Positions 39,839 to 51,254 of a stretch of 64,000 bases of DNA are shown piece by piece. The stretch's first letter is position 1. Each line of letters begins with the position of its first letter. This stretch comes from Panonychus citri. Its lineage: Eukaryota > Arthropoda > Arachnida > Trombidiformes > Tetranychidae. The notes under the pieces were generated by a model. It was given only the letters and a program-made list of their open reading frames with translations, ran no database searches and had not been told where the DNA came from. The stretch is taken from NCBI RefSeq assembly GCF_014898815.1, contig NW_026515546.1:4783001-4847000 (forward strand). Reading direction: 5' to 3'. The position numbers and the translations under genes are program-made.

Positions 39839-42378
39839 CTTTAACTGAATTCTGTTAATTCAATTTCAAGTATTTCAACTTTTTTTTTTCATCCACTTTT
39901 CAACAATTTAAATGAATCATTCCCGAGATTTTAATCATAATTTGGATTCAAATTTTAATCCATTAAATCTGATGGTTGAACTTTTTTTTTTATTTCGCCA
40001 TTGAAAATTTGTATTAATGATTCTGTTTGGATAAATGTTCAAAGTAATTTGGACAGTTCGATGAAAAAAAATTTACTTATTGAAGTTCGTCTACTTTTTA
40101 CTCATTTTACTGTTTTGGTTGAACTTTTCTGAATTTATCGATTATCAAGAAAGCTAATGATTGTATTCTGATTCATATTGTTGATTTGGTTCTGATCAAA
40201 TTGGTGATTAGATGGAATCTCGATTGATTAGATGAATATGAGAAACTGAAAGTGAATTCTAATCAATTAACTGGATTTGATTCTCTTAGAAAGTCAATGA
40301 TTGACCAAATGACCGCAAGAAATTGCCCTCAAGCCTTTTCTTTAGAAACTTTTGATAAAAATTCAGACTAATGGTAATAGATTAACGGATTAAGTTTATC
40401 TCTCAAAAATTGATCGGAAAAATAATATTGATCTTTTCGTTTGGAATCCAAAAAATAGCCAATCCAATGGGACTTTTTCATGTTAAAAGCAAATTGATTG
40501 ATTCCTTTGACCAAAATAGGAGTTTGGAATCCTCGTAATTAACTGATTTCAATTGTCTATCACTGATTAGTGACAATTTAACATTTAAAGTTGATTGATT
40601 TAAATTGATTCTTTCAAGAGATTCAGTTTGTTTGTTTGCAATTTGCAAATATCCTTTTCCAAATCTGATTACCAAGTCGACGAGTTATGATTTTAATTGT
40701 TACAGATTAACCTTTGATTAGGGTTAATCAAGTAGATAAATAAGTGATTAAAGTGCATCATTGGTTAATAATTAGTTTTAGAAAACCAATCATTAACTTG
40801 TTTAATTGGAGCAGTTAATCAAGTAATTGTTGTCCAGTCCAACTACTTGGTCATTTTGATTGGTGCTTGATCTTCAATTTGCTGACATAATTTGATTTAA
40901 ATTATCTGTTGGAAAGTAATTAGACATAAATGAGAAAAATTAATTGTTAGTAAAACTATTTGATTGATTAAAGAGTCAAATTGTTAATTCACTTACTGAT
41001 TGACTTATTACAGCCTTTTGGTGATTCATATTTCCCAAGTAATTGTAATCAGTTGATCAATAAAGGAAAAAGGGTCAGCCACCAATCAAAGATATACAAT
41101 TAACGTTCTGAAAAAATAAGAAAAATAATTAGTAAATTGTTTCAATCAGATTATCAATTATTTGGATCAAAGTGTTTGGGTTAAAATTAGTTAAGTTAAA
41201 TTGAAAGAAAAAGGGTAAAACAAAGTGACAAGAGAAACAACAATTAAAAAAAGAAACACAATCTGAGCAATTAATTATTCTAATGAGTAATTAACATTAA
41301 TCGGTCAGACAATTAAATGAAAGTATTTAAAACAATTTATTAACTAATTGAAATGAGGAAAATTAAAAATCTCAAAGTTTCGGTTTACAGATAATAGATG
41401 TCGCCATGAGCTTAAAAGTTTCAAGTTAATGACAGAAAATTAATTATGATTAAAATGCAATGGAACAATTTAATTTAATTAGACAATTAGATACTGGAAA
41501 AAAAGCTCAATTAACGGTTGACAATATTCAAGCAAAAAAATTGATTATTTCTTATTAACATTCTGGCTTTTTGGTTCAATTGTTACCTGAATTGTTTTAC
41601 TTTTGCTTGATTGTTGATGTTGATCTTAATTAAATGATCAATTAATTAATCTATAGGAAAAAAATGTTTCATTAATTGTTTCAAGATTTTTGTTTAAACA
41701 ACAACTGTGCGATTATCTAAATGTTAATTGGTGTAATTATAATGATTAAGTGGAAAGATAAACAATATTGAAAATATTGACATTTGGGTTAAAATCAATT
41801 GAATTTTTCAAATCATTAAAATCAATCATTAATTTACAATTTAAAGTTTATCAATTGAAAAAACAAAAGTTTTAATATCTATGCTGATTGATTGGTCAAT
41901 AGATATGCCCAAAAGTTTACATAGTAATTGTGAAGTGTTTATGTTGATTGTTAAAAGAAGCTAATTGTTTGAATTGGATGAGTTGATTTGGGCTGAAAAC
42001 TGCGGAAAAGTTTTTGTTTTGATTAATTGGAGCAAAAAGCTTATTAAAGTGATCGAAAATTGATCAAATTACTAAGCTAATCAAATTATTTAATATAAAA
42101 AGTATTCGATTTATACACATACAGAGATGATGCAAGTGATTAATTGATTAATTGTGAACATTGGAGATACTTGTCAAAATTGTTGTATTTAGAAAAAGAA
42201 ACTAAACATTGTGAGAGAGAGAGAGAGAGAGAACCAAATAATATTAATAAATGAACTATTCAATTGATTATTTATTTTTTTTGTATGTATGTTTGTTTGT
42301 TTGTGTGTGTGTGTGTTTGAATTTTTTTTTACGAATTGATTTGGTTATTTATTAATTTATGAGAGAGTACGAAATAGT
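39839..42378. other. Spacer downstream of hnRNP A, no gene seen
   Basis: AT-rich, without a supportable gene. A minus-strand open frame at 40478-40675 has no recognisable domain. The right end is the hnRNP A 3' flank, with minus-strand AATAAA at 42348-42353 and 42271-42276 and a GA run at 42212-42231. Confidence 0.5.
42271..42276 (-). terminator. Candidate polyadenylation signal of hnRNP A
   Basis: AATAAA on the minus strand about 105 nt past the stop codon. A second copy at 42348-42353 lies only about 25 nt past the stop, so the distal one is more likely. Confidence 0.45.
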
Positions 42379-42715
42379 TCAATCTTTCATCATCTTCTTG
42401 TATGGTTTTTTGTTACCTCCTTTAATAGCTCCGTACGGTCCACTGGCTCGATGAGCATAGCCTCCGCCACGAACTGGTCCACCACTGCCGCCACTACCGT
42501 AGCCACCGCTACTGCCATAACCGCCGCTACCGCCACCGTAGCCACCGGGATAGTCACTAGACCATCCACCGCCACCGCCGCCGCCGCCGCCACCACCACC
42601 GGCACCTATAAGATTGAAGTGAAAGAAAAATATTTCATTAAAATGTCAAATAGTTATAACAAAATCAACAACATCAACATCAAGGAGAGAGAGAGATGCA
42701 AATATTAATATGAAT

Positions 42716-42750
<35 letters not shown>

Positions 42751-44162
42751 AGAAATGCTTATTTCAACTAACCATATCCACCGCTACCCTGATTCCATCC
42801 TTGACTACCATAGCCTTGACCATACCCTTGGCCATAGCCACCGCCGTAAGATCCACCATCTAAATATAGAAAAACTATTAGATTAACTGAACTAGATAAA
42901 AGAGAAAATTTTTACGTCGAAGCTTCGATCAATTGATCATGCGCTTTTAGGTTTATGATACTTGAGAGATGCTTGGATGATTTCTTTGGATCTGATCAAT
43001 AAAAAACGATAACTTACAACCCCCTTGATTACCGTAACCACCGCCGAATCCACTATTGTAAGGACCTGATTCCCAAACGGGAGCATTACGATTATCCGGG
43101 CCTCCTCTACCGGCGGGAATATGTCTAGCTTCGGCCTTACGTTTTAAATTGTTCATTTCTTGTTTAGCTAAAGCTTTCTTAACTTCAGTTTTTCGTCCCT
43201 TAATTACATGATGCTTCTTCAGGACTATCTTGTCCACTGGATCATAGTCATCAAATTCAACAAAGGCAAACCCTCGTTTCTTTCCGGTTTCTTTCTCGGT
43301 TACTACATTGACATTGACAATGTTACCAAATTGTTTGAAATATTCTCTAAGATCTTCCTCTTCAACATCCTCTTTAAGCCCTCCTAAAAAGACTTTTTTT
43401 ACTGTTGCCTGTGATTCGGGCTTACCGGATTCCTAACTCAGCATATAACAAATTAAGAAATTAAAGATATATCATAATATAATTATCAGAAAATTACGAT
43501 CATAGTAACTATCATTTTAAAAAGTGAAAGAATCTTTTATATATAATATATATAAATAGATAAGAAAAAAGAAAAACAAAGAGAAAGATAGAGAAATAGA
43601 AATACAGAGAGACAGAGAGAGGAATTTTTTTTTTGGTTTCTTCTTTTTGGAATAGAAAATAAAAATTATTTCTTACCTCACGAGGAACGGCGCGTTTGGG
43701 TTCAACTTCTCGGCCATCCACTTTGTGTGGACGAGCTGATTGAGCTGAATCAACCATTGTTGATTTACTATAAGTAATAAAACCAAAACCACGAGATCTT
43801 TTTGTTTGTGGATCTCGCATTACAACACAGTCCACAATTTCACCCCATTGAGCAAAATGTGCTCTCAATGTATCTTCAGTGGTTTTATAGTCAAGACCTC
43901 CAATGAATAATTTCCTGAATTGTTCGGGTTCATCATTTGGAGCTTTTTCACCATTATTATCATGTTGCTGTTGTTGCTGGTCACCAGTAATTGACTGTTG
44001 ATTATCATTTGAATGGTCATTTGAAGCTATTAATTGATTTTCTTGTTGTTGTTGGTCTCCAGAAGCTGATAGGTTTTCTTGTTTTATCATCAAGGGTTGA
44101 TCACCAGAAGCTATTTGTTGTTGTTGATTTTCCTGTTGTTGGTTGTCAGAAATTGCTGCCAT
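42379..44162 (-). CDS. hnRNP A-type RNA-binding protein, two RRMs and Gly-rich tail
   Basis: Four exons: 44162-43677, 43432-43018, 42859-42773 and 42605-42379. They total 1215 nt, 404 aa plus stop, with phases agreeing. Residues 1-80 are Gln/Asn-rich. RRM1 (about 82-160) has RNP2 KLFIGGL and RNP1 RGFGFITY, with the A-family DCVVMRDPQTKRSRGFGF and RPHKVDGREVEPKRA. RRM2 (about 172-250) has KVFLGGL and KRGFAFVEF. A Gly/Tyr/Ser-rich tail follows, ending SGPYGAIKGGNKKPYKK, which resembles the M9-type transport signal of hnRNP A1. Fly relatives are Hrb87F and Hrb98DE; I cannot choose between them. The expected role is nuclear pre-mRNA packaging, splicing control and shuttling. It is head to head with Cdc16. 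The last exon is far richer in G+C than its surroundings, driven by Gly codons. Intron 2 holds a pure GA run (42717-42748). Confidence 0.93.
42717..42748. repeat. (GA)n microsatellite in an hnRNP A intron
   Basis: GA run about 25 nt past the donor site of hnRNP A exon 3. Confidence 0.9.
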
Positions 44163-44801
44163 GCTGATTTCAAGAGTAACACAATTTAAATAATAAAAAT
44201 AATTAAGACAAATTTGTTTACTTAATTTAATTAATTAAAGGGCAATAAAAGGGTCAAACTTGGAAAATAGAAAGGTAAAAATTAATTCTCTTCTCAACTA
44301 AAAAATGGTCGATCTTATATCGATATTAATTCCATCTGTCAACCGATCGATTTGTTAACAAAAAGAATCGATTTTCTATTCTCTTTCTTTTCTCTTTCCA
44401 ACTAATCATTTTATTCTTTTCCCCACAAATTAACTTCCCCTCCCCTTTCTTCTCTTACTTTTCCAACTCTGTCTTTTTCTCTTTCGACAAAAGAAATAAT
44501 CGACCACATCGACTCTCCCACACAATCGATTCGAAAAATCGACTCGCCCTTTGAATCTAATCCAAGATTCCGGATGGAAGATGCTGCCATCTGTTAGTTC
44601 ACTTATCACTTGTTCTTGCGCCAATTTTTGAATAAATGTAACGTTTTCTTTTTCACTTGAAAGGAAATTTAATTTTCTATTGTTTACTTTTTATTTTCTC
44701 AATTAATTTGATTTACTGATTTACTTTTTTGTTTATTTTATTTTCTGTTTCTCTTTTCTTTTATATTGGTCATCCAGAATTGTTCAGTTTAAATCGTCAT
44801 C
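44163..44801. promoter_or_regulatory. Divergent promoter of hnRNP A and Cdc16
   Basis: The 639-bp spacer separates two start codons pointing apart, so both promoters lie here. It holds a TATCGATA palindrome (44318-44325), further ATCGAT-type words (44344-44353, 44523-44544) and pyrimidine-rich tracts, and no obvious TATA box. Both products are housekeeping proteins. Confidence 0.6.
44318..44325. promoter_or_regulatory. DRE-type palindrome TATCGATA
   Basis: Exact match to the DNA-replication-related element bound by DREF at fly housekeeping promoters. It lies 156 nt from the hnRNP A start codon. Similar sites occur upstream of both HMGB genes. Confidence 0.5.
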
Positions 44802-47538
44802 ATGAGTGATTCTTATAAAAGTAATGATTCATACAATGAACCTATTTTTGAGAAACTCCGATCCGTTGTTATGAAAATGATGGACATTGGTGATTTTAAA
44901 ACCGCTTTATATTGGTCAAATAAAATACTTTCTTTCTCTAATTGTGATAAATCTGATGTTCTAAAACAAGCTAAGTGTTTCTATTATCTTAAAGAGTATC
45001 ATAGAGCCTCACATTGTATTAAATCAAGAAATCTCCATGAAATAGATCTTGCCTGTCGTTACCTTGCTGCTAAATCTCATGTAAGTAAATTCAATTGATT
45101 GTTCATTTTCTTTTATATTTTAATGTTCTAACGATTGTTATTCTTTCATTTTTTGTTCTTAGTATGCAGCTCAAGAATATCGAGAAGCTTTTGAAATATT
45201 GGATTTCGATGAAAACCTTGGCCCTCTTAAGAAAATGGACTTGGAATTAGAGACTCGTGAAGAGCATAAGGTGAATATCAAATTGTACTAGTTGATTAAC
45301 TGATCAATTTTGAAATTTATTCATTTTTTTTTTGTTCTCTGCAGCAATTGGAAAGTTCAATTTGTTTACTTAAAGGTCACATTTATGAAGCATTAGACAA
45401 TCGAGGTGAAGCAGTTGAATGGTTCAAAAAAGCGCTTCTTTTAGATGCTTATTGTTATGAAGCTCTAGAGGCTTTAGTTCAACACCAAATGCTCAATAAA
45501 CAAGAAGGTAAATTGGTTTAAATTGTCATCCGTCTTGTGGTACAATTGATGATTTTCATCGTATTTTAATCAATTGTCTTTTCTCTCTCTCTCATTACAG
45601 AAGAGGATCTTTTGTCTTCCATTAGGTTTGAGAACCAGTTCGATAAAGAGGAAGCTCGTTTTATTAAGTTCTTGTACACATCAGCATTGAAAAAAGTATT
45701 TCGTAATTGTTTAGATTGTTTATCATTTACACTAATTATTTTGTTTAATTCTCAGTATGCAAAACCCGATGAACTTCAAGTTCCTATTGAATTTTCCCAT
45801 TTTCTATCCGATAATGTTGATATATTGACCTCACTAGCAGAACGACATTATTATAACTGTGATTTCCAACAATGTTTCCAACTTACCAATAAGTAAGTAA
45901 TCAATTAATCAACCATAATCAAATACACAATCTAATTAGGATTAATTTCTCTCTCTCTCTTCTCACTATTCACTTTTAGAGTTCTTAAAATTGATATTTA
46001 TCATACCCAATGTTTACCAATTCACATATCATGTCTCATGGAATTACAAAAAACAAATCGTAAGTAAATCACTGGTTATAATTAATCTTTTAATCTAATT
46101 AATCCCTCATCTGTTGATCTTCATATTTCCAGTTCTTTTTGATTTGGCTCATAAATTAGTTGATCTTTATCCAGAAAACGCTGTAAGTTATTTCAACCCT
46201 TTCAAGGACGGAAAAAAACGGAAACATCGATAACTGGGTCAACTCGATTGACTTTCAACTCCAATTTCTAATTTCTAATTGTATTCTAATAGACATCTTG
46301 GTATGCAGTTGGTTGTTATTATCTCATGATTAACAAAATGGACGCAGCGAGGCGATTCCTGAGTAAAGCGACAACTTTAGACAATGTTTTCGGTCCAGCT
46401 TGGCTTCTTTATGGTCACTCATTCGCGATTGAAAGTGAACACGACCAAGCAATGGCCGCTTATTTTAAAGCGTCACATCTAATGAAAGGCTGTCACCTTC
46501 CCTTACTTTATATCGGACTTGAATATGGATTAACTGATAATAACAAATTAGCTGAGAAATTTTTCCAACAAGCTTTAGCCATCGCTCCCAATGATCCTTT
46601 CGTCTTACATGAATTAGGTGTCATTTCCTATCAAATCCAAGAGTAAGTTATTATCTAAATCATTTCCTTGATTAACTTTGATGTTTTACTAATTTTTTGA
46701 TTCTCATTTGCCTTTTAATTACTACAGATACCAAACTGCTTATAAACATTTCACCTCAGCGTTAAGTTTGATAAGAGATAAACAAGATGCAACTTGTTTA
46801 CCTGAGAAATGGGAACCGTTGATTAATAACATTGGACACGTTTTACGAAAATTAAAGTTAGTCAACAATTATGATAATTTTCTTGATAATTGATTAATTT
46901 TTCTTCCTTCTTTATTGATCTTTCCACAGACGATATGATGAAGCTTTAGAATACCATAAACAAGCCTTAGTTTTGATACCATTGAATCCGTCAACTTATT
47001 CAGCGATTGGATTTGTTTATGCCTGGAAGAAAAAATATCGAAAAGCTGTAGATTATTTTCATAAAGTGAGTCATAATCTAATTAACTCTTTCGTTTAAAT
47101 AATATCAATATTTTTCAATCTCTTTCGTAGGCATTGGGACTAAAAAGAGATGACCAATGTGCAAAAACCATGTTGGACAAATGTATGGAACATTTATCAA
47201 CTGAATTCTGTCTATGGGATGGTAACAAAATTTTGATTTCTCCTTTATACCAATTGATTGAGTCTATTAATTGCTGAGAAAACTGTTTCAAGTTATTAAT
47301 TTTTTGTTCTCTCTCTCTCTCTCTTTCTCACTTCCTTTATCTCTTTTGTTCAGATGAATTACCTTTATATGAAGATGAAGCTTATATGAAGAAATATTTT
47401 GCAAGTAGCAATTTAGCTGATGAATCATCCACGGACGACGCGTTACTAGATGATAATGACCTCGAGCGATCACTTTCTGAAAACGAGACGGAAAATAATG
47501 CAAGTGGACTCGATGTTGAGATGGATTTAAGTCCATAA
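44802..47538 (+). CDS. Cdc16: Cdc16/APC6, TPR subunit of the anaphase-promoting complex
   Basis: Twelve exons: 44802-45080, 45163-45270, 45345-45507, 45601-45695, 45756-45892, 45980-46059, 46133-46182, 46293-46642, 46728-46856, 46930-47065, 47131-47221 and 47354-47538. They total 1803 nt, 600 aa plus stop (human 620), and all phases fit. An in-frame TAA lies four codons before the ATG. Family blocks in order: YHRASHCIKSRNL, ACRYLAAKSHYAAQEY, SLAERHYYNCDF, GPAWLLYGHSFAIESEHDQA, MKGCHLPLLYIGLEYGLT, KWEPLINNIGHVLRKLK and PSTYSAIGFVY. These are tandem tetratricopeptide repeats forming the homodimeric solenoid of the APC/C arch, which supports ubiquitination of cyclin B and securin. The C-terminus is acidic and Ser-rich. 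Introns are mostly 60-110 nt. Intron 4 (45696-45755) is exactly 60 nt and free of stops. It shares a divergent promoter with hnRNP A. Confidence 0.96.
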
Positions 47539-47598
47539 TTTAATCTTGGACTAAATTAAAGCACATGATCAATGTTTTCCCAAATAAGTGAAAAATTG

Positions 47599-47604
47599 AA
47601 TAAA
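47599..47604 (+). terminator. Polyadenylation signal of Cdc16
   Basis: AATAAA 61 nt after the Cdc16 stop, the first canonical signal downstream. Confidence 0.6.
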
Positions 47605-47688
47605 ACATGACACAATTCAACTCATCTATTCGTTTTCTCTCTTATTTTTCTTTCTCTGTTCCTCTTCTCATCTTTCGTCTTCCTCTCC

Positions 47689-47746
47689 CCGGCGGCCATA
47701 TTATTCCATTGCCACTCTTTGGGTCTGCATCTCGTTTCTCTTTCTC
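47689..47746 (+). repeat. Upstream block P, copy 1 of 2
   Basis: Matches 53179-53236 at 54 of 58 positions by eye. The core CGGCGGCCATATTATTCC contains, on the other strand, AATATGGCCGCC, close to a YY1/Pho site. It lies about 760 bp upstream of HMGB copy 1. Confidence 0.75.
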
Positions 47747-48276
47747 ATTTCCACCTCTTCTTTTTACTCCTTTGTGATGGATGAATATTAACCTGTTCAC
47801 TTTTGAGATACACCAATAACATTAGATTGTAAAATATGAAAAGTACGAAAGTTAATCATCAAGTTTTATCGAAATGAGAGAGTGGCCTTTGATCTTTGTG
47901 GGCCAATATCTCTGAAACCACAATACTTAGAGTCAAACCATTCTCATTTAACCGAAGCTATAAAGAATTATCAATCTACGACTACGAAAAATGGGTGATG
48001 CAGCTGAGATTTTAGTAGAACAATAGTAAAAATAAAAACACCTAAAGGCAAGTTCGAGAGAGTCGAGGAAAAAAACGAAAAGGCCTCGAACTGCACTCAG
48101 AGCGATTAGTGCGATCCTTTTCTTTAGAAGTCGAATTATTATAATTTTCTGAACTTTTCATTTATTTTGATCAATAAGATCTTTTTATTCACTCATCATT
48201 TCTTCTTAAATTCGCGAGATTTTCTCAGAGAAATCAAATAATCGCAAGTTTTAAAAGACACAAAAGAGGAAACGAT

Positions 48277-48284
48277 TATCGATA
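48277..48284. promoter_or_regulatory. DRE-type palindrome TATCGATA upstream of HMGB copy 1
   Basis: Exact TATCGATA about 170 nt before the start codon, the second of three in the gene-dense half. Confidence 0.5.
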
Positions 48285-48451
48285 TTTTGGGTTCGATTTA
48301 TCATCGAGGAAAAAGATCGATTTTATGCATCGATGGAATCGAATCATTGGTTCGATTAGCAATACTTTAGCTGTGCCACGTTTGAGAGTTTATTAGATTT
48401 CTCTTGTTAAGTTAATTTGTTTAGATTTACTAATTAAGTGATTGATTAATT

Positions 48452-49404
48452 ATGGGAAAAGGTGGTGATTCCAAACCAAAAGGACGAATGTCCGCTTATG
48501 CTTATTTTTTCCAAAACTGTCGAGAAGAAGGTAAAAAGAAACATCCATCAGAACCTGTGGTGTTTGCTGAATTCTCAAGAGAATGTGCTGATAAATGGAA
48601 GGTAAGAGACATTTTCTTTTTCTCTATTTGTTCTTCTATACCTTTATTTCTGTGGCTCTTATGCCTTCTCTTTTCTCTTCTCTCTTCTCTCGTCTTTCTC
48701 CTCAATCTTGTTTTTTCTCTATCTTTATTTTCTCTAATAATCTTTTGTTTCCTTTCTTTTTTTAATGTGAATCTTTTTCTATAATTTTTTTTCTATTCTC
48801 TCCATCTACATGTATTTGGATATCAACTTTTTCTATGATTGATTTAATTTTTATATTTAATTTTCTTTTTAGAATATGGATGAAAAAGAGAAACAACAAT
48901 TCCAAACCTTGTCAGACAAAGACAAGAAACGTTTCCAAACTGAAATGGCTGATTACAAACCTATTGATACCGAGAAAAATGGTAAGAAAAGGAAACGAGC
49001 AAAGGATCCACATGCACCTAAACGAGCACTTTCAGCATTTTTCTGGTTCTGTAATGATGAAAGGGCAAAGGTCAAAGAAACTATGCCGGATTCTAGTATT
49101 GGCGAAGTAGCTAAGGAACTAGGAAAACGCTGGGGAGTCATCAGTGAAAAGGAAAAGTCTAAATATGGAGCTCTTGCTGCTAAAGATAAAGCAAGATATG
49201 AAAAGGTTAGTGGTCACTCAAGATGAATCATTCATTAATCTTTTTTCACACTCAACTAAAATAATAATCTTTGTTCATTCACAGGAATCTAATGCTTATA
49301 AAAATAAGAAGACCAAAGCACCGACGGCTAAGGGAGCCAAGAAAGATGATTCTGACGACGATGATGAAATAGAGGAAGAAGAGGAAGAAGAGGAGTCAGA
49401 GTAA
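48452..49404 (+). CDS. HMGB-type chromatin protein, tandem copy 1
   Basis: Exons 48452-48601, 48873-49205 and 49285-49404 give 200 aa. HMG box A begins KPKGRMSAYAYFFQNCREEG; box B begins DPHAPKRALSAFFWFCNDE and continues IGEVAKELGKRW. The acidic tail ends EEEEEEEESE. This is the vertebrate HMGB1/2 plan of two boxes plus acidic tail, like the core of fly Dsp1 without its long Gln-rich N-terminus. Expected role: non-sequence-specific DNA bending in chromatin. At positions conserved in HMGB1 it departs from the family where copy 2 does not: box A reads FFQNCREEG instead of FVQTCREEH, and the join reads WKNM instead of WKTM. It therefore looks like the more derived copy. Introns are 271 and 79 nt. 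A TATCGATA site lies upstream and AATAAA downstream. Confidence 0.95.
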
Positions 49405-49940
49405 ATTCTGTTTCCGCTGTTCTCCTTCGATGGTATGATTCTTTTATCGGCCACTTTCTGGAAGCAAATAGTGATTTCATCGGCCATTCAAGTTCTATCA
49501 TCACTTGATGTGTTTATCGGATCACTTTTTCATATATTTGCAACCTTGTCGGTATTTGAGCTGTCATAAAATTAGTCTTAATTTCTTCCCCAACTAATTG
49601 GTTTTGTTTTTGCGTTATAAAGCTTACAAACATCACCATACACACAGACACATGGACAAGACTAAACAATCATCCAAACTGGATCAGTGACAGTGTTTTC
49701 ATTATTTTGGTCTAATCATCAAATTCTTTTTGTCTCAAACTTTGAACTTTTTCCATCACCATCTTTTTTTCTCCTTTCGGCCCTTTATCATTTCGATTAA
49801 ATTGTAATCATTTTTAACACAAATTTCGAAGCCGAACACCAAAAGTAATGTTGATTCACTTCTCATACTTCATCTGTTGAACCAAATCGAATCTTACATC
49901 AAAATCGATTGATTTGTGTCTTAAAGCCAAGTAAAGAAAT

Positions 49941-49946
49941 AATAAA
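49941..49946 (+). terminator. Polyadenylation signal of HMGB copy 1
   Basis: AATAAA 537 nt past the stop, conserved at the matching place in copy 2 (52795-52800). Confidence 0.6.
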
Positions 49947-50221
49947 ACTAAATTTGAATCACCAATTAACAAAACACCAAGTTGAATATCTTTTCTTATC
50001 AAAGAATAAGGTTAATATCTTTTTCCCGCCAATCAATTGATCCATTACAAAGAATATTAAAGCCGATTAATAGGAAAAGAGAAAAAGAAGATAGAATCGA
50101 ATAAAAATTCGAAAATCAAAATGAAATGTTAATCATAATTAACAGAAAATTCCCATAATGGTTAACATTTGACAAGAAAAAGAGAGAATGGAAAAGAATA
50201 TCGTTCTTTTCTCTTTTCTCC

Positions 50222-50425
50222 ATTCTCGTACTTTTAACGACCTTTAACATAATCAAAGACGTTTTCAATGTCCTAATGGAAGGGATTCCAAGGGGAATCG
50301 ATTTCGTGAAAGTCTACCAAGTGATGGACACAATTCCGGGAGTAGTTAAGGTTCACAATCTACGAATCTGGTCACTGAACATGGATAAAGTCGCTCTATC
50401 AGTTCACAAAGTCGCAATTTCTTAA
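50222..50425 (+). pseudogene. Stranded last-domain exon of an SLC30/ZnT zinc transporter
   Basis: One open stretch encodes about 67 residues resembling the end of TM6 and the cytosolic C-terminal domain of cation-diffusion-facilitator Zn transporters (ZnT2/3/8 type). It includes FNIIKDVFNVLMEGIPRG, IPGVVKVHNLRIWSLN and VALSVHKVAIS. ZnT2 has at these places a hydrophobic ILVL segment, VLMEGTPKGVDF and LHIWALT. A TAA (50423-50425) ends it inside the domain, just before CACAG/GTAAAG, which looks like the original donor site. A surviving donor points to a DNA-level fragment rather than a processed copy. No upstream Zn-binding membrane segments (HxxxD) are nearby. It sits exactly where similarity between the two HMGB 3' flanks ends. 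Confidence 0.8.
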
Positions 50426-51254
50426 TCACAGGTAAAGATGCGCTAATTCCAGTTGATTGTTGAAAGTAAATAATCAAAGAATGCCTGATGTCCTCATTAT
50501 TAGCTCGAAGATTTCAACTTACATACAAAAAAAGTTTCTTTTAACATTTGACTTTTCTATCAACCAGATGGCGCAGTGTAGATCTTTAGACCGGTTGGTC
50601 TTTGGATCCATAAGAGACTCGATCAATTTGTTAACCTTCAAGTTCAACCAGGACTCGAGTATCGAGTCTTTTGTAGTTAACAGATATCGATAGAGTAATA
50701 ACCGAAATTAACACAACTTCAAACAAAGAGTAACAATTAGATGAAATTAACTGAAAATCAGAAGGAAATTAATTAAATCATTTGTTAAGAGATAGAATTG
50801 ATCAAATAATCGAGAAAAACAATAAAAATCTAAAGTAAAGAAAACAATTTGGTATGGAAAAGACAAAGAGAGACCAAAAGAAAGACGGTTAATGGTGAGA
50901 AAAGAAAAGTAGAAAATAATAAGATTACAAGTAAATTCTAACCAATTGAATTGTTTTTTCATCGAGATGAAGATTCAAATTACTCAATTAATTAGAATTT
51001 AAAGAAAAAAGAAAAGTAAATTGACTGTAAAAAAGGAAGAAAAGAAGAGTAAAACTCGCGGTTTGAATGCGATTCCGGGATGCGAATATCGAGCAGATCT
51101 GAGACATTCAAGTTCTTTCAATGTAACAGCCATTTTAGAGTCTATTGGGTTTGCCATTGCCAAGTTACATTGAGTTTTCTACTGGTTGAATTTGTGTTCT
51201 CTTATCGCATTAACAATTAATTTGTAGTTTAACTATTCAAGTGAGTGACCAATT
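50426..51254 (+). promoter_or_regulatory. Upstream region of HMGB copy 2
   Basis: No recognisable gene. It holds TATCGATA (50685-50692), a purine-rich stretch and CAGCCATTTTA (51128-51138), whose reverse strand reads TAAAATGGCTG, YY1/Pho-like. It is mostly unlike the region upstream of copy 1; similarity resumes only weakly in the last 60 nt before the ATG. Confidence 0.5.
50685..50692. promoter_or_regulatory. DRE-type palindrome TATCGATA upstream of HMGB copy 2
   Basis: Exact TATCGATA about 560 nt before the start codon; third site of the set. Confidence 0.4.

Larger units (their letters stand above)
47605..48451 (+). promoter_or_regulatory. Upstream region of HMGB copy 1
   Basis: Contains a pyrimidine tract, the 58-bp block 47689-47746 that recurs at 53179-53236, a TATCGATA site (48277-48284) about 170 nt before the ATG, and further ATCGAT words (48302-48345). 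An in-frame TGA lies just before the HMGB start codon. No gene is visible. Confidence 0.55.
48452..50220 (+). repeat. Tandem duplication unit, copy 1
   Basis: Gene plus 3' flank, paired with 51255-53125. Exons align with scattered changes and intron 1 has diverged apart from its first 27 nt. The 3' UTR and about 200 nt past the polyadenylation signal (roughly 49835-50155 against 52680-53005) are nearly identical. Similarity stops at the pyrimidine tract near 50200-50220. Confidence 0.85.

Noticed and set aside
48340..48362. GGTTCGATTAGC as a tRNA B box
   Set aside because: No matching A box, no cloverleaf and no T-run terminator.
50567..50577. CCAGATGGCGC as a CTCF-type insulator site
   Set aside because: Only one partial match between the HMGB copies. 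Without a matrix score or binding data it is not better than chance.
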